Notes: generated by a model not told the origin, from the sequence alone. 64,000 nucleotides of DNA from Wenzhouxiangella sediminis (GCF_003410055.1 NZ_QUZK01000052.1:101600-165599); one strand, 5' to 3'. Positions 55,760 to 64,000 are shown, counted from the first letter of the stretch. Numbers and translations are program-made.

Positions 55760-58443
55760 CGGAACGCCAGGCAGTCTGGGCGCAAGCCGCCAGTCTTTTC
55801 GACGAGCTCGCCGAGCGCACGGCCGACGAACGTGAAAGGATCATGGCGCGTCGCACCATCCCGGAGCCCGTGCGCCGCTGGCTCGACGAGCTGCTCGAAG
55901 CCCACGACGCCGACCGCTCCATGATCATCGACCGTCGGGTCGACGACTTGGCGCGCGGCCTGGCCGGCACCGGCGGTACACCCGGCCTGGAAGAAATGTC
56001 CGGACAGCAGTTCGGGCCCTGGCGTGCACGAAGGATGGTGGGCCGCGGCGGCATGGGCGTGGTGCTCGAAGGTGAGCGCGCGGACGGTCGGTTCGATATG
56101 CGCGTGGCCATCAAAGTGCTCGCCCCGGAGGCGGTCGGCGCTACCGCCCAGGCGCTGATCGAACAGGAGGTCCGCACGCTTGCAGGGCTCGAGCACCCGG
56201 GCATTGCCCGACTAGTCGACGGCGGTGTTCGCGACGACGGCGTGGCCTGGCTGGCGATGGAATTCGTCGAAGGCGAGCCCCTCGACGCCTGGTGCGATGG
56301 GCATCGCCCGTCGCTCGATATGCGTCTCGACTTGTTTCGGCAGGTGGCCGAGGCCGTTTCTCACTGCCATCGGGCCCTGGTGGCCCATGGCGACATCAAG
56401 CCGGCCAATGTCCTCGTGGACGAACACGGGCGGGCCCGACTCCTCGATTTCGGCATCGCCTCCCGTATGGCCGATTCGGCGAAAGACCCGGGCGCCGGTT
56501 CGGCCGGCCGCTGGTGTTCGCCGGGTTACGCCTCGCCGGAGCGCCTGGGCGGCCAGGCGCCGTCGATTCCCGACGACGTTTTCGCGCTGGGAGCGCTGCT
56601 TTTTCGCCTGCTCAACGGGCGTGGGATCCGTTCGGCGCCGGAGCAGACACGCCTGCTCAGCGGTCGCGAGCAGGTGGAGGCAGGCGACGCGGCAGCTCGG
56701 TCCAGCAAATCGGGCGATGCCGATCTTGATGCCGTCGTCGACCGCGCCCTGGCCCCGGATCCCGACGAGCGCTACCGCAGCGTCGAGGCCCTGCTGGACG
56801 ACCTCGATCGCTGGTCCCAGGGCTTCCCGGTCATCGCCCGCCGCGGTGGCGCTGCTTACCGCTTCGGCCGCTGGATCGGTCGCCATCGCTCCCTGGCAAC
56901 GGCCGGGCTGCTGGCCGCTGTCGCTTTGCTCAGCGGCACCGGCCTGGCGTTGTGGCAGGCCGACAAGGCGCGCCAGGCCGCCGAGCTGGCCGAGCGCAAT
57001 GCGCAATCCGCGCAGGCAGCCCAGGCGCGGGCGGAATCCGTCAATCGCTTCCTGCTCGACCTGTTCGAGGCCGAAATTCCCGACCTGCCGCCCGACCGGA
57101 TGCCGACCACCCGCCAACTGGTCGACCGCGGCATCGAACGCGCCCGCCATCCCGCCAGCGGCTCGCCCGAACTGCGCGCCGACCTGCTGCTGACCCTGGC
57201 CGGTATCCTCATCGCCAGGAAGCAGCTCGACGAGGCCGATGGCCTGATCGCTGAAGCGCGCGGCCTGGTCGATTTCGAAACGCACCCCGAGCTGGCCATC
57301 CGCCTGGCCATGCTGGATGTCGACCGGAACCGGGAGCGCAATCGCTTCGAGGACATGGAATCTTCGCTGGAGCGCGCCACGGCGCTGCTCGAGCGACACG
57401 ACCCGCAGGCCATCGAACGCCTGGAAATGCAGCGTGACCTGGGCCGGCTTTATATGCGTCGCGAGCAACTCGATCGCGCAGAGGCCGTTCTGACCGAAGT
57501 TCAGCACGCCGCCCGCCAGCGCGACGACGCCGACGACCTGCAGCTTCGCCTGGCCGGCGACCTGGCGGTCGTCGCCGGACGAAACGGTCGGCCCGAGCGC
57601 GCCGTCGAGCGCTTCGAAGAGGTGCTGCGGCTCAAGCGGGCCCAGTCCGAGCCCAGCCCGCTGTCGCTGGCGACCACCCTGGTCAACCTGGCCGGGCTCC
57701 ATGCCCGCCTCGGAGACTACACTCGCGCCGAGGAGCGCTACCGCGAAGTGCTGGCACTGCTCGAGCCATTCGAGGACCTGCCGCAGGGCACGCGCGCGAC
57801 CAGTCTGACCGGCCTGGCCGACCTGCGGCGCTGGCAGGGGCGTTTCGACGAGGCCGAAACCCTGATTGTGCAAAGCGCCGAGGAGTGGCGCCGCGTGCTC
57901 GATCTCGAATCGGTCGACGAGGACTTCTTCATCCACTACTACCTGGCCGAGCTCTACGGCGACGCCCAGCGTTTCAAGGGCGCCGAAGAGCGCATCGAAA
58001 CCGCCATCGAGCGGATGAGCACCGGCCAGGAAGCGCCGCCTGGGCGGATCGCCGAAGCGCGCGCCGACCTCGCGCGCTACCGCTGTGAGGCGGGTCGCCG
58101 TGAAGCGGCCCGCCAGCCGCTCGAGCAAGCCCGGGAAGTGCTGGAGGCGGGCGAATCCGTATCGCTGGCGGAAGCCGAAGCCGCATGTGCCGACGAGCCG
58201 CGAGGCGCAGGGATCAGCCAGGCCTTGATCGAGCGTGCGCGCAGCGGCCGAGGGGACCTCTCGCGGGTTGCTCGGCTCGAGCTCGCCCGGGCCGAGCAAC
58301 TGGCTGCCGGTGACCCTGCGGCGGCGCGGGGGCTGGTCGAAACGTCGCTTGCACGCCTCGACGCCGTCGGCGCGGTTGCGGACCATCCGTTGCTGGTTCG
58401 GGCCCGGGCGCTACGCGAAAAGCTCCGTCAAGACGGGGGATGA
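55756..58443 (+). CDS. Membrane Ser/Thr protein kinase with C-terminal TPR domain (module 2)
   Basis: An 895-residue Hanks-type kinase with GRGGMGVV (P-loop), VAIKVL (K120), HGDIKPANVL (D213, N218), LDFG (D231) and YASPERL. The HRD arginine is glycine (G212), making it a non-RD kinase, unlike module 1. One span (379-400) precedes about 490 residues of helical TPR-like repeats (ATTLVNLAGLHARLGDYTRAEERYREVL). It starts at GTG overlapping its sigma gene. The N-terminal 85 residues are helical. The extracytoplasmic TPR part is the likely sensor. Confidence 0.92.
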   Translation: MTERQAVWAQAASLFDELAERTADERERIMARRTIPEPVRRWLDELLEAHDADRSMIIDRRVDDLARGLAGTGGTPGLEEMSGQQFGPWRARRMVGRGGMGVVLEGERADGRFDMRVAIKVLAPEAVGATAQALIEQEVRTLAGLEHPGIARLVDGGVRDDGVAWLAMEFVEGEPLDAWCDGHRPSLDMRLDLFRQVAEAVSHCHRALVAHGDIKPANVLVDEHGRARLLDFGIASRMADSAKDPGAGSAGRWCSPGYASPERLGGQAPSIPDDVFALGALLFRLLNGRGIRSAPEQTRLLSGREQVEAGDAAARSSKSGDADLDAVVDRALAPDPDERYRSVEALLDDLDRWSQGFPVIARRGGAAYRFGRWIGRHRSLATAGLLAAVALLSGTGLALWQADKARQAAELAERNAQSAQAAQARAESVNRFLLDLFEAEIPDLPPDRMPTTRQLVDRGIERARHPASGSPELRADLLLTLAGILIARKQLDEADGLIAEARGLVDFETHPELAIRLAMLDVDRNRERNRFEDMESSLERATALLERHDPQAIERLEMQRDLGRLYMRREQLDRAEAVLTEVQHAARQRDDADDLQLRLAGDLAVVAGRNGRPERAVERFEEVLRLKRAQSEPSPLSLATTLVNLAGLHARLGDYTRAEERYREVLALLEPFEDLPQGTRATSLTGLADLRRWQGRFDEAETLIVQSAEEWRRVLDLESVDEDFFIHYYLAELYGDAQRFKGAEERIETAIERMSTGQEAPPGRIAEARADLARYRCEAGRREAARQPLEQAREVLEAGESVSLAEAEAACADEPRGAGISQALIERARSGRGDLSRVARLELARAEQLAAGDPAAARGLVETSLARLDAVGAVADHPLLVRARALREKLRQDGG

Positions 58444-58540
58444 AGCTGTTCGTGGTCCGCTCGCACGGCTCGTCCGGTCGACGGTCGGGTCACAGGGGCT
58501 TGCTATGCTCCAGTTCAAGTTTTTTGAGGAGAGTGATTCC

Positions 58541-59440
58541 ATGTTCAGAAATGTCATGAACGGCGGCCTTTGCGCTGCCATGCTCCTGGCCGCGAACTCG
58601 GTCTTTGCCCAGTCGATGGAAGACGTCGAGATCGGCGTCGAATCGCTCGGAAGTGATGTGCACATGCTGACCGGCCGAGGCGGCAACATCGGCCTGGTGG
58701 TGACCGAAGACGGCGCTTTCCTGATCGACGACCAGTACGCACCCCTGACCGACAAGATCCTAGAGGCGGTGCGTTCGGTGACCGACCAGCCCGTGAAGTT
58801 CGTGCTCAACACGCACTGGCACGGCGATCACACCGGCGGCAACGAGAACATGGCCGGCGAGGGCGCCCTGGTCGTCGCCCACGAGAACGTGCGCGAGCGC
58901 ATGTCGAGCGAACAGGTCAACGAATTCTTCGGCCGCACCACGCCGGCCTCGCCCGATGGCGCGTTGCCCGTGGTGACCTTCAACGACTCGATCTCCTTTC
59001 ACCTCGGCGAGCACGAGATTCGCAGCTTCCACGTGCCGCATGCCCATACCGACGGAGATTCGGTGGTTCACCTGCCGGATGCCAACGTCATCCACGCCGG
59101 CGATACCGTCTTCTACGGCCTGTATCCCTTCGTCGACGTCGATTCCGGCGGCAGCCTGGCGGGCACGATTTCGGCCGTCGAGCGGATCGCCGAACTGGCC
59201 GACGGCGAAACCGTCATCATCCCGGGCCACGGTCCGCTGATCGATCGCGAAAAGTTGCTCGCCTATCACGACATGCTCACGACGGTGGAAGATCGGCTCG
59301 AAGAGGCCATCGACGAAGGCATGACCCTGGAAGAAATCCAGGAGGCCGGCATCACCGCCGAGTACGACGAGCAGTGGGGCGGCGGTTTCATTCCCGCGGA
59401 TCGCTGGATCGAACTGCTCCACCGGAGCATGACCCGGTGA
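58541..59440 (+). CDS. Exported metallo-beta-lactamase-fold hydrolase
   Basis: A 299-residue MBL-fold protein with a signal peptide (about residues 1-22, ending SVFAQ). Metal ligands are THWHGDHTGG, HAHTDGD, HAGDTVF and IPGHGP. The ATG at 58541 has a TTTTGAGGAGAG ribosome-binding site; the long upstream frame is a shadow of the kinase end. It resembles periplasmic MBL hydrolases of unknown substrate more than true carbapenemases. A hairpin follows at 59450. Confidence 0.92.
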   Translation: MFRNVMNGGLCAAMLLAANSVFAQSMEDVEIGVESLGSDVHMLTGRGGNIGLVVTEDGAFLIDDQYAPLTDKILEAVRSVTDQPVKFVLNTHWHGDHTGGNENMAGEGALVVAHENVRERMSSEQVNEFFGRTTPASPDGALPVVTFNDSISFHLGEHEIRSFHVPHAHTDGDSVVHLPDANVIHAGDTVFYGLYPFVDVDSGGSLAGTISAVERIAELADGETVIIPGHGPLIDREKLLAYHDMLTTVEDRLEEAIDEGMTLEEIQEAGITAEYDEQWGGGFIPADRWIELLHRSMTR

Positions 59441-59449
59441 AGAGTGGTG

Positions 59450-59472
59450 CGAAACGCTCTAAGAGTGTTTCG
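59450..59472. terminator. Hairpin between convergent MBL and SpeE-like genes
   Basis: CGAAACGCTC (59450-59459) and GAGTGTTTCG (59463-59472) form a 10-bp stem, with one G.T pair, around TAA. It covers the last codons of the minus-strand gene. There is no run of T, so it may be a weak shared terminator. Confidence 0.45.
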
Positions 59473-60139
59473 TCCCGAACCAGATGAAGTGGCGTGCCCC
59501 CTTGCCCTTGCGGTGGGGGCGCACGACCCGTTCGTCGACGCGGAAGCCGGCTTCCTTCATGCGCTTGACGAACAATCGGTCGGGGCCGGCCGACCACACC
59601 GACAGCACGCCGCCGGGTCGCAGTGACTTCGCGATGGCCGACAGGCCGGCGGCCGAATAGATCCAGTCGTTCTCGCGACGGATGAGCGCCTCGGGCCCGT
59701 TGTCGACGTCCATCATGATGGCGTCGAAGCCGCTCTCCGGTTTCTTGATCAGGTCGCTGACGTCGCCGATGTAGACGGTCGTGCGCTCGTCCGACAACGG
59801 ATGCCCGGCCGGTTCCCCCATGAAGTCGCGATTCCAGTCGACCACCTCCGGCACCAGCTCGGCGACCACCACTTCCGCATCGGGCCCGCTTGCTTCCAGC
59901 GCCGAGGCCAGCGTGAAGCCCATGCCCAGCCCGCCGATCAGCAGGCGCGCGTTCTTGCGGCCCTTGATGCGCTCGCAGGTCAGCTCGGCCAGCGCCTTCT
60001 CCGAGCCGTTGACGCGGCTGTTCATCAGCTCGCCCCGGCCGGGAATGGTGATCGAGAACTTCACCTCGTGCTGGTAAAGCATCATCTGCTTGTTGGTGTC
60101 GGGAATGGTGGCGGTGCCGAGCAGGATCGAGGGTTTCAT
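59459..60139 (-). CDS. Spermidine synthase-like methyltransferase-fold protein
   Basis: A 226-residue Rossmann protein of the SpeE/PMT type. It shows ARLLIGGLGMGFTLASALEA (nucleotide-binding glycines), VVVAELVPEVVDWNRDF (acidic motif) and DAIMMDVDNGPEALIRREND. It lacks the N-terminal beta domain of true spermidine synthases, and the aminopropyl-acceptor motif is altered, so the substrate is not known. It is a single gene, convergent with the MBL gene. Confidence 0.85.
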   Translation of the reverse strand: MKPSILLGTATIPDTNKQMMLYQHEVKFSITIPGRGELMNSRVNGSEKALAELTCERIKGRKNARLLIGGLGMGFTLASALEASGPDAEVVVAELVPEVVDWNRDFMGEPAGHPLSDERTTVYIGDVSDLIKKPESGFDAIMMDVDNGPEALIRRENDWIYSAAGLSAIAKSLRPGGVLSVWSAGPDRLFVKRMKEAGFRVDERVVRPHRKGKGARHFIWFGTKHS

Positions 60140-60266
60140 GGCGGTCTTTTCGGGTGTGGTCGCGGCATGCGGTGGCCAGGCGGCCGGCCTGGCTCACCAG
60201 CGGTCGGCGGAGTATAGTCGAGGCGAGGGAAAGCTGTCGATTCCGTGTCTGGAAGGGAGGGAAAGC

Positions 60267-60356
60267 ATGGCGATCCGAATCCTCAAGGCCGTTCTCGTCG
60301 TCTGCGTGGCGCTGCAGGCTTCGTTCCGTGATCGCGGGAGTTCGGCTTGCTCATAG
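60267..60356 (+). CDS. Possible 29-residue leader peptide overlapping the PAP2 start
   Basis: The ATG at 60267 follows a good GGGAGGGAAAGC ribosome-binding site and encodes a hydrophobic N-terminus (MAIRILKAVLVVCVALQAS). The frame stops at TAG 60354-60356, ten bases past the TTG (60347) that begins the PAP2 frame. The best ribosome-binding site for the unit therefore belongs to this short frame. It may be a translational-coupling leader, or a real or sequencing frameshift may have split the N-terminus of the PAP2 gene. Confidence 0.4.
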   Translation: MAIRILKAVLVVCVALQASFRDRGSSACS

Positions 60357-61225
60357 ACCTGCTTTTCCTGGCCGCGTTGCTTGTCGTTGTGTTCATCGGC
60401 CGCTGGCTGGCCTGGTTGTCGTTCAGGAGCACGAGCCACTTGGTTGCCAGGGCGGGCAAGGCCGCGACTTCGGGAAACCTGGGTAAACGCTTGGGTTCGG
60501 CCCGGGCAAGCCTGGCCCGCAACTTTCCACGCGCAGCCGCCTTCATCGAAGCGCGCCTGAACCCGCGGGAATTCACCGGGCTGGCGCTCACGCTGATCGT
60601 TCTGGCCGCCGTCTATCTGGCCGCCCTGCTGGGCGGCCTGGTCGACGAGCTGCTCGAGTCCGACGAGTTGGTCATGATCGACGGCATGATCAACAGCGCC
60701 CTGGACCCTATCCGAACGGACCGGCTCGTGGAGGTGTTCGCCTTCATTACCCACTGGGCCGATGCAGCCACGATTGTCGCCGTGGCGGCCGTCACCACCG
60801 GCCTGCTCTGGGCGCTTCGCCACGGCTACCTGGTGATGCCGCTCTGGGTGGTCGTGCTGGGCTCGCAGTTGACGACCTACGCCGGCAAGTACGCCCTCGA
60901 TCGATCGCGGCCCGAGTTCCTGACCGAGGTCGTGGCCGCCACGCCGTCGTTTCCCAGCGGCCATGCCACCAGCGCGATTGCCGTCTACGGCTTTGTCGCC
61001 TACGTGCTCTCGCGCGAGGCGGTCACCGCCCGGCGGCGCTTCGAAATCGTGTTCTGGTCGGCGTTCCTGATCGTGCTCATCGGCTTCAGCCGCATGTTCC
61101 TGAGCGTGCACTATGCCAGCGACGTGGCGGCCGGTATCCTGGTCGGCGGCTTCTGGCTGCTGGTCGGCTTCGCCATCGCCGAACTGCTGCGATCCCGGCA
61201 TCACCCTGCCGCCGGGGCGGACTGA
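60347..61225 (+). CDS. PAP2-family membrane phosphatase
   Basis: A 292-residue membrane protein with about six spans and the three phosphatase motifs: K-Y-A-L-D-R-S-R-P (KX6RP), PSFPSGHATSA (PSGH) and S-R-M-F-L-S-V-H-Y-A-S-D (SRX5HX3D). Such enzymes dephosphorylate undecaprenyl-pyrophosphate, phosphatidate or lipid A. The start is uncertain: the only upstream start in frame is a TTG at 60347 that overlaps the possible leader ORF. The first 80 residues before the core include an extra soluble segment. Confidence 0.85.
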   Translation: MLIDLLFLAALLVVVFIGRWLAWLSFRSTSHLVARAGKAATSGNLGKRLGSARASLARNFPRAAAFIEARLNPREFTGLALTLIVLAAVYLAALLGGLVDELLESDELVMIDGMINSALDPIRTDRLVEVFAFITHWADAATIVAVAAVTTGLLWALRHGYLVMPLWVVVLGSQLTTYAGKYALDRSRPEFLTEVVAATPSFPSGHATSAIAVYGFVAYVLSREAVTARRRFEIVFWSAFLIVLIGFSRMFLSVHYASDVAAGILVGGFWLLVGFAIAELLRSRHHPAAGAD

Positions 61226-61278
61226 AGCCGGACTTTGCTTTCGGCAGCGGACTCAATGAATCAACGGGAGGTTTTTGA

Positions 61279-61683
61279 ATGGCAAAGGTGACCGGAATCG
61301 GCGGAGTCTTCTTCAAGAGCGCGACGGACAGCAAGGCGCTGGCCGCCTGGTACGAGAAACACCTGGGAATGAAACTGGAGGAATGGGGCGGCGCGATTCT
61401 CGATTGGCGCAACGATCGCGCCGACGACGGCGGGCTGACCGTCTGGTGCCTGGCGGCCCCGGACAGCGACTGGTTCAGTCCCAGCCAATCGCCCCTGATG
61501 ATCAACTACCGGGTGGACGACCTCGACGAGATGCTCGAGCAACTGCGGGCGGCCGGGGTGGAGATCGTCGGTGGTCCCGAGACGCACGAAAACGGCAAGT
61601 TCGCCTGGATCATGGACCCGGACAACAACAAGGTGGAGCTCTGGGAGCCCATGGCGTGGGATGATTCGAACAAGGGCGCCTGA
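61279..61683 (+). CDS. VOC-family glyoxalase/bleomycin-resistance-like protein
   Basis: A 134-residue VOC protein with two beta-alpha-beta-beta-beta modules. It begins KVTGIGGVFFKSATDSKALAAWY and contains HLGMKLEEWGGAIL and a C-terminal FAWIMDPDNNKVELWEPM (metal-ligand Glu). It lies 53 bp after the PAP2 gene. Substrate is unknown; members range from glyoxalase I to fosfomycin thiol transferases. Confidence 0.9.
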   Translation: MAKVTGIGGVFFKSATDSKALAAWYEKHLGMKLEEWGGAILDWRNDRADDGGLTVWCLAAPDSDWFSPSQSPLMINYRVDDLDEMLEQLRAAGVEIVGGPETHENGKFAWIMDPDNNKVELWEPMAWDDSNKGA

Positions 61684-61772
61684 AAGGCTTCCCGAGCGAG
61701 AACCGACGGGGGTCGTATGGCGCAGCAGGTAGCGTGTAACCTGTAGATCGGTTTCAATCGCGATCGACGAAC

Positions 61773-62921
61773 ATGCCCCGATTTCCCAGAATCGCCGAGT
61801 CCGCGCAAGGCGTCAAAGGCTCGGTCTATTCCGGCCTCAAGAAAAAGCCCGCCTCCGGCAAGCCCCCCGTGCCGCTGCACATCGGCGACACCTGGATGGA
61901 GCCGGCCGAAGGCTGCCGGATGCAGGATCTCACCGTCGAGGACCACCCGGGCATGCACCGCTACTCGCCCGTGCCGGGTTATCCGCAGCTACGCGATCGC
62001 ATCGCCGAAGTCCACGGCGAGCGCACGGGCATCGAGACCGAGCGCGGGCAGGTCGTCGTCACCGGCGGTGCCACGGCCGGCCTGGCCGCCGTCGTCGGCG
62101 CGCTGGTCTCGCCCGGCGAGGAAGTGCTGCTGGTCGCGCCCTACTGGCCGCTGATCGCCGGCAGCGTGCGCGCTTTCGGCGCCACGCCGGTCGACGTGCC
62201 GATGATGACCGAGGTCGAGACGGCCGAAGCCGCCGTCGAGCGACTGGAACAATACCGAACCGACAAGACCGTCGCCGTCTACTGGAACACCCCGCACAAC
62301 CCCACCGGCCGACTACTGCCGCGCGACTGGCTCGAGGCCATGAGCCAGTGGGCCAGAAAAAACGACCTGTGGATCTTCTCCGACGACGTCTACGAAGACT
62401 ACGTCTACGAGGGCGAGCACGCCTACACGCGCACCGTCTCGCCGGACAACACCATCTCGGTCCACAGCTTCTCGAAAGCCTACGGCATGGCCGGCAACCG
62501 CTGCGGCTACCTGGCCGGCCCCAACGAGGCCATCGATGCCGTCAAGCGCATCATGACCAACATCAACTACTCTGCCTGCTCGGCCTCGCAACTCGCAGCA
62601 CTCAACGCCCTCAACGGCGCCGCCGACGAGTGGGTGGCCAACGCACGAGAGAAGTACGCCCAACTCGGCCGCGAAGCCGCCGAAGCGCTCGGTCTTCCAG
62701 GACCGAAAGGCAGCACCTTCCTGTTCCCGGACGTATCCCACGCACTTGACGAGCGCGGCCTGGACGGCTTCCTCGGCGACCTCGCCGAAGCCGGCGTCCT
62801 GGTTGCCCCGGGACCGAGCTTCGGGCCCTATAATCAGCACGTGCGGATGTGCTTCACCGCAGCGCCGCCTGATGAAATCCGACGCGGCGTCGACATCCTG
62901 GCATCCAAGATCCAGCGCTAA
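61773..62921 (+). CDS. Class I/II pyridoxal-phosphate aminotransferase
   Basis: A 382-residue fold-type I aminotransferase. It has the substrate-domain start LHIGDTWMEP, the TGGATAGLAAVVGAL PLP-phosphate segment, YWNTPHNPTGRLLP, DDVYEDYVYEG and the Schiff-base lysine in HSFSKAYGMAGNRCGYLAG. The substrate cannot be predicted; this subclass often acts on aspartate- or aromatic-type amino acids. No biosynthetic neighbours give a clue. Confidence 0.92.
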   Translation: MPRFPRIAESAQGVKGSVYSGLKKKPASGKPPVPLHIGDTWMEPAEGCRMQDLTVEDHPGMHRYSPVPGYPQLRDRIAEVHGERTGIETERGQVVVTGGATAGLAAVVGALVSPGEEVLLVAPYWPLIAGSVRAFGATPVDVPMMTEVETAEAAVERLEQYRTDKTVAVYWNTPHNPTGRLLPRDWLEAMSQWARKNDLWIFSDDVYEDYVYEGEHAYTRTVSPDNTISVHSFSKAYGMAGNRCGYLAGPNEAIDAVKRIMTNINYSACSASQLAALNALNGAADEWVANAREKYAQLGREAAEALGLPGPKGSTFLFPDVSHALDERGLDGFLGDLAEAGVLVAPGPSFGPYNQHVRMCFTAAPPDEIRRGVDILASKIQR

Positions 62922-63395
62922 ACAAAGCGTCGTCCCGGCCTTGAGCCGGGACCTTCCCTCCAAAGCCTCCGACGCCCGAATACGAAGAACCCACGCTAGC
63001 GCCACCCAATAAACTTGTGCTAGCCTCAAATCTCTTCCGGCCCTACTTGGGAAGGGGCAGGGTCGGAAGTTGGATTGAAAGAGGAGGGCGATCGTGGGCA
63101 GTCACGATCCGTTATACACCCATGGCGTTGGCGGCACCATCCGTCCAGATATTGTCGTTTTCTCTCGGCCCAGTACCCGAGTCAGATGGCGCGCTGCGTC
63201 ATGTTCCGCCATGTCATCTGATGCTACCCGACTGTTTCGCCGCATGGCATGCAACGCCGCAAGCGGAAATCGAGGGAAGAATCAGGATGATAGGCCTGGT
63301 GATCAGCACGGCGCGCAGATTAAGGGGCGAAATTGCCGTAATAGTCGCTATGACCCACTTTCGCCATTCTATAGCCCAAACAAGACGGAGAAAAT
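62922..63395. other. Gene-free transition stretch to an AT-rich region
   Basis: This 474-base gap contains the hairpin at 62932-62952 and no recognisable gene. Two open frames in it (from 63017 and 63094) have no ribosome-binding site of note, odd composition and no motif. Base composition falls toward the right. It may hold the promoter of the nuclease-like gene and the boundary of a recent insertion. No direct repeat or tRNA end is seen. Confidence 0.55.
62932..62952. repeat. REP-like hairpin after the aminotransferase gene
   Basis: GTCCCGGC-CTTGA-GCCGGGAC is a perfect 8-bp stem with a five-base loop, ten bases past the aminotransferase stop. There is no T-run, so it looks more like a dispersed palindrome than an intrinsic terminator, but it could serve as one. 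Confidence 0.5.
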
Positions 63396-63941
63396 ATGGG
63401 ATTCGAGAGGGGAGTTCGAAGAGGTCGGATTTGGGATGACGCAAACCTTCTGCACAAGCAGATTATGCGATTTCCATTTGCGACTACAGGTAACACGGAA
63501 AACGCGTTTGAGCGTGGTTTTGCGACAACGTTGATGGCAACGGAGGAGCAGTATAACGAGGAAGTCGTGACTCAGATTAAAAAGGGAGTATCCGTTCAGA
63601 GTGTTTATGCGTTCGGAAAGAAGCACCGGCCGGATATGACTCTTGGAGAGAATGGCATTGCCGTCGAAATGAAGTTCATTCGTTACGGTGGTCTTAAAGA
63701 TGCTATTGGTCAGGGCTATTTGTATCGGCTGAAGTATAAGTTCGTGTTTCTAGTCCTAATTCTTAGCGAAAGCAGAAAGGAGGTATATGACTCTATTGAG
63801 AACGGAGAGGAAAAGGATCTCGATGACGTTCTCCACCAACTTGCCGAGGACTTGAACATATTTACGTACCTAGTGCCCGCGTTCCAGATCAAGAAGCCGG
63901 GCATGAGAAAGGCTATCTCTTATTTTGAGCCACGGCTATAA
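63396..63941 (+). CDS. Orphan PD-(D/E)XK nuclease-like protein, AT-rich
   Basis: A 181-residue protein with a GGAGA ribosome-binding site. The layout fits the PD-(D/E)XK fold: E40, then R-P-D80, then the strand with V-E91-M-K93-F, then Q106 in AIGQGYLYRLKYKFVFLVLI. It resembles small restriction-endonuclease-type or Cas4/RecB-like cores, but no specific family is recognised. Its base composition (by eye under 50% G+C) and codon choice differ sharply from the rest of the window, indicating transfer. Nothing downstream fits in the remaining 59 bases. Confidence 0.7.
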   Translation: MGFERGVRRGRIWDDANLLHKQIMRFPFATTGNTENAFERGFATTLMATEEQYNEEVVTQIKKGVSVQSVYAFGKKHRPDMTLGENGIAVEMKFIRYGGLKDAIGQGYLYRLKYKFVFLVLILSESRKEVYDSIENGEEKDLDDVLHQLAEDLNIFTYLVPAFQIKKPGMRKAISYFEPRL

Positions 63942-64000
63942 CAAGTCGTATATGGACTCCTCCCGCAACCCGAGACTGATTGGTTCATGAGGTTGGAATC

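Noticed and set aside
63017..63534. Two open frames (from 63017 and 63094) before the nuclease-like gene
   Set aside because: They have no ribosome-binding site, overlap each other and the nuclease frame, and show no motif. A decayed gene cannot be excluded.

Overview
The window is a high-GC (about two-thirds G+C by eye) chromosomal segment of a Gram-negative bacterium, almost certainly a gammaproteobacterium. The lptC-lptA-lptB-rpoN-hpf-ptsN-hprK order, complete LPS and Kdo genes, YbiI, IbaG, a TRAP transporter and ProVWX fit that group. An hprK next to ptsN, a DksA with a broken zinc finger, and short C-terminal tags of the type F-x-D-R-F-E-E on exported proteins suggest a Xanthomonadales/Chromatiales-like lineage (for example Wenzhouxiangellaceae). 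That placement is inference. No rRNA, tRNA, CRISPR array or intact insertion sequence was seen.

Layout. 0-7 kb: one minus-strand envelope and nitrogen-regulation operon (kdsD, kdsC, lptC, lptA, lptB, rpoN, hpf, ptsN, start of hprK), preceded by a calcium/sodium antiporter. Many of its genes overlap by ATGA or GTGA. 7-14.5 kb: ibaG-murA, a dihydroorotase-like protein that has lost catalytic residues and overlaps yidD, dksA, cysS-sufE, a proline dipeptidase and a cytosine-deaminase-like enzyme. 14.6-19.3 kb: an exported protein, an ECF sigma/anti-sigma pair, an O-methyltransferase and an S9 peptidase. 19.3-28 kb: proVWX osmoprotectant transport, a zinc-type cation exporter with ybiI, a TRAP transporter (dctP divergent from dctQM) and an exported glutathione peroxidase. 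A 271-bp MITE-like element with 35-bp perfect terminal inverted repeats follows. 28-36 kb: an MscS channel and an AddAB-like helicase-nuclease pair. 36-43 kb: a VOC dioxygenase-like gene coupled to a PaaK-like adenylating enzyme, a secreted CSLREA/beta-helix protein, DUF423, a lipid kinase, a TlpA-like thioredoxin and OsmC.

43-58.5 kb is the most unusual part. Two sigma-factor plus Ser/Thr-kinase modules (each sigma gene overlapping its kinase by GTGA) sit at the two ends of a block of exported proteins. The block holds a beta-propeller protein, a 1599-residue adhesin-like protein with Ig, FG-GAP and PASTA domains, a serine hydrolase, a DRFEE-tagged protein and a beta-helix protein. The kinases have one membrane span and a likely periplasmic TPR region but no PASTA domain, whereas the secreted giant has two. 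A split sensor is an attractive but untested idea.

58.5-64 kb: an MBL-fold hydrolase, a SpeE-like protein, a PAP2 phosphatase, a VOC protein and a class I aminotransferase. Then comes a 470-bp gap and an AT-rich orphan gene with a PD-(D/E)XK nuclease signature, which looks recently acquired and may mark the edge of an accessory region.
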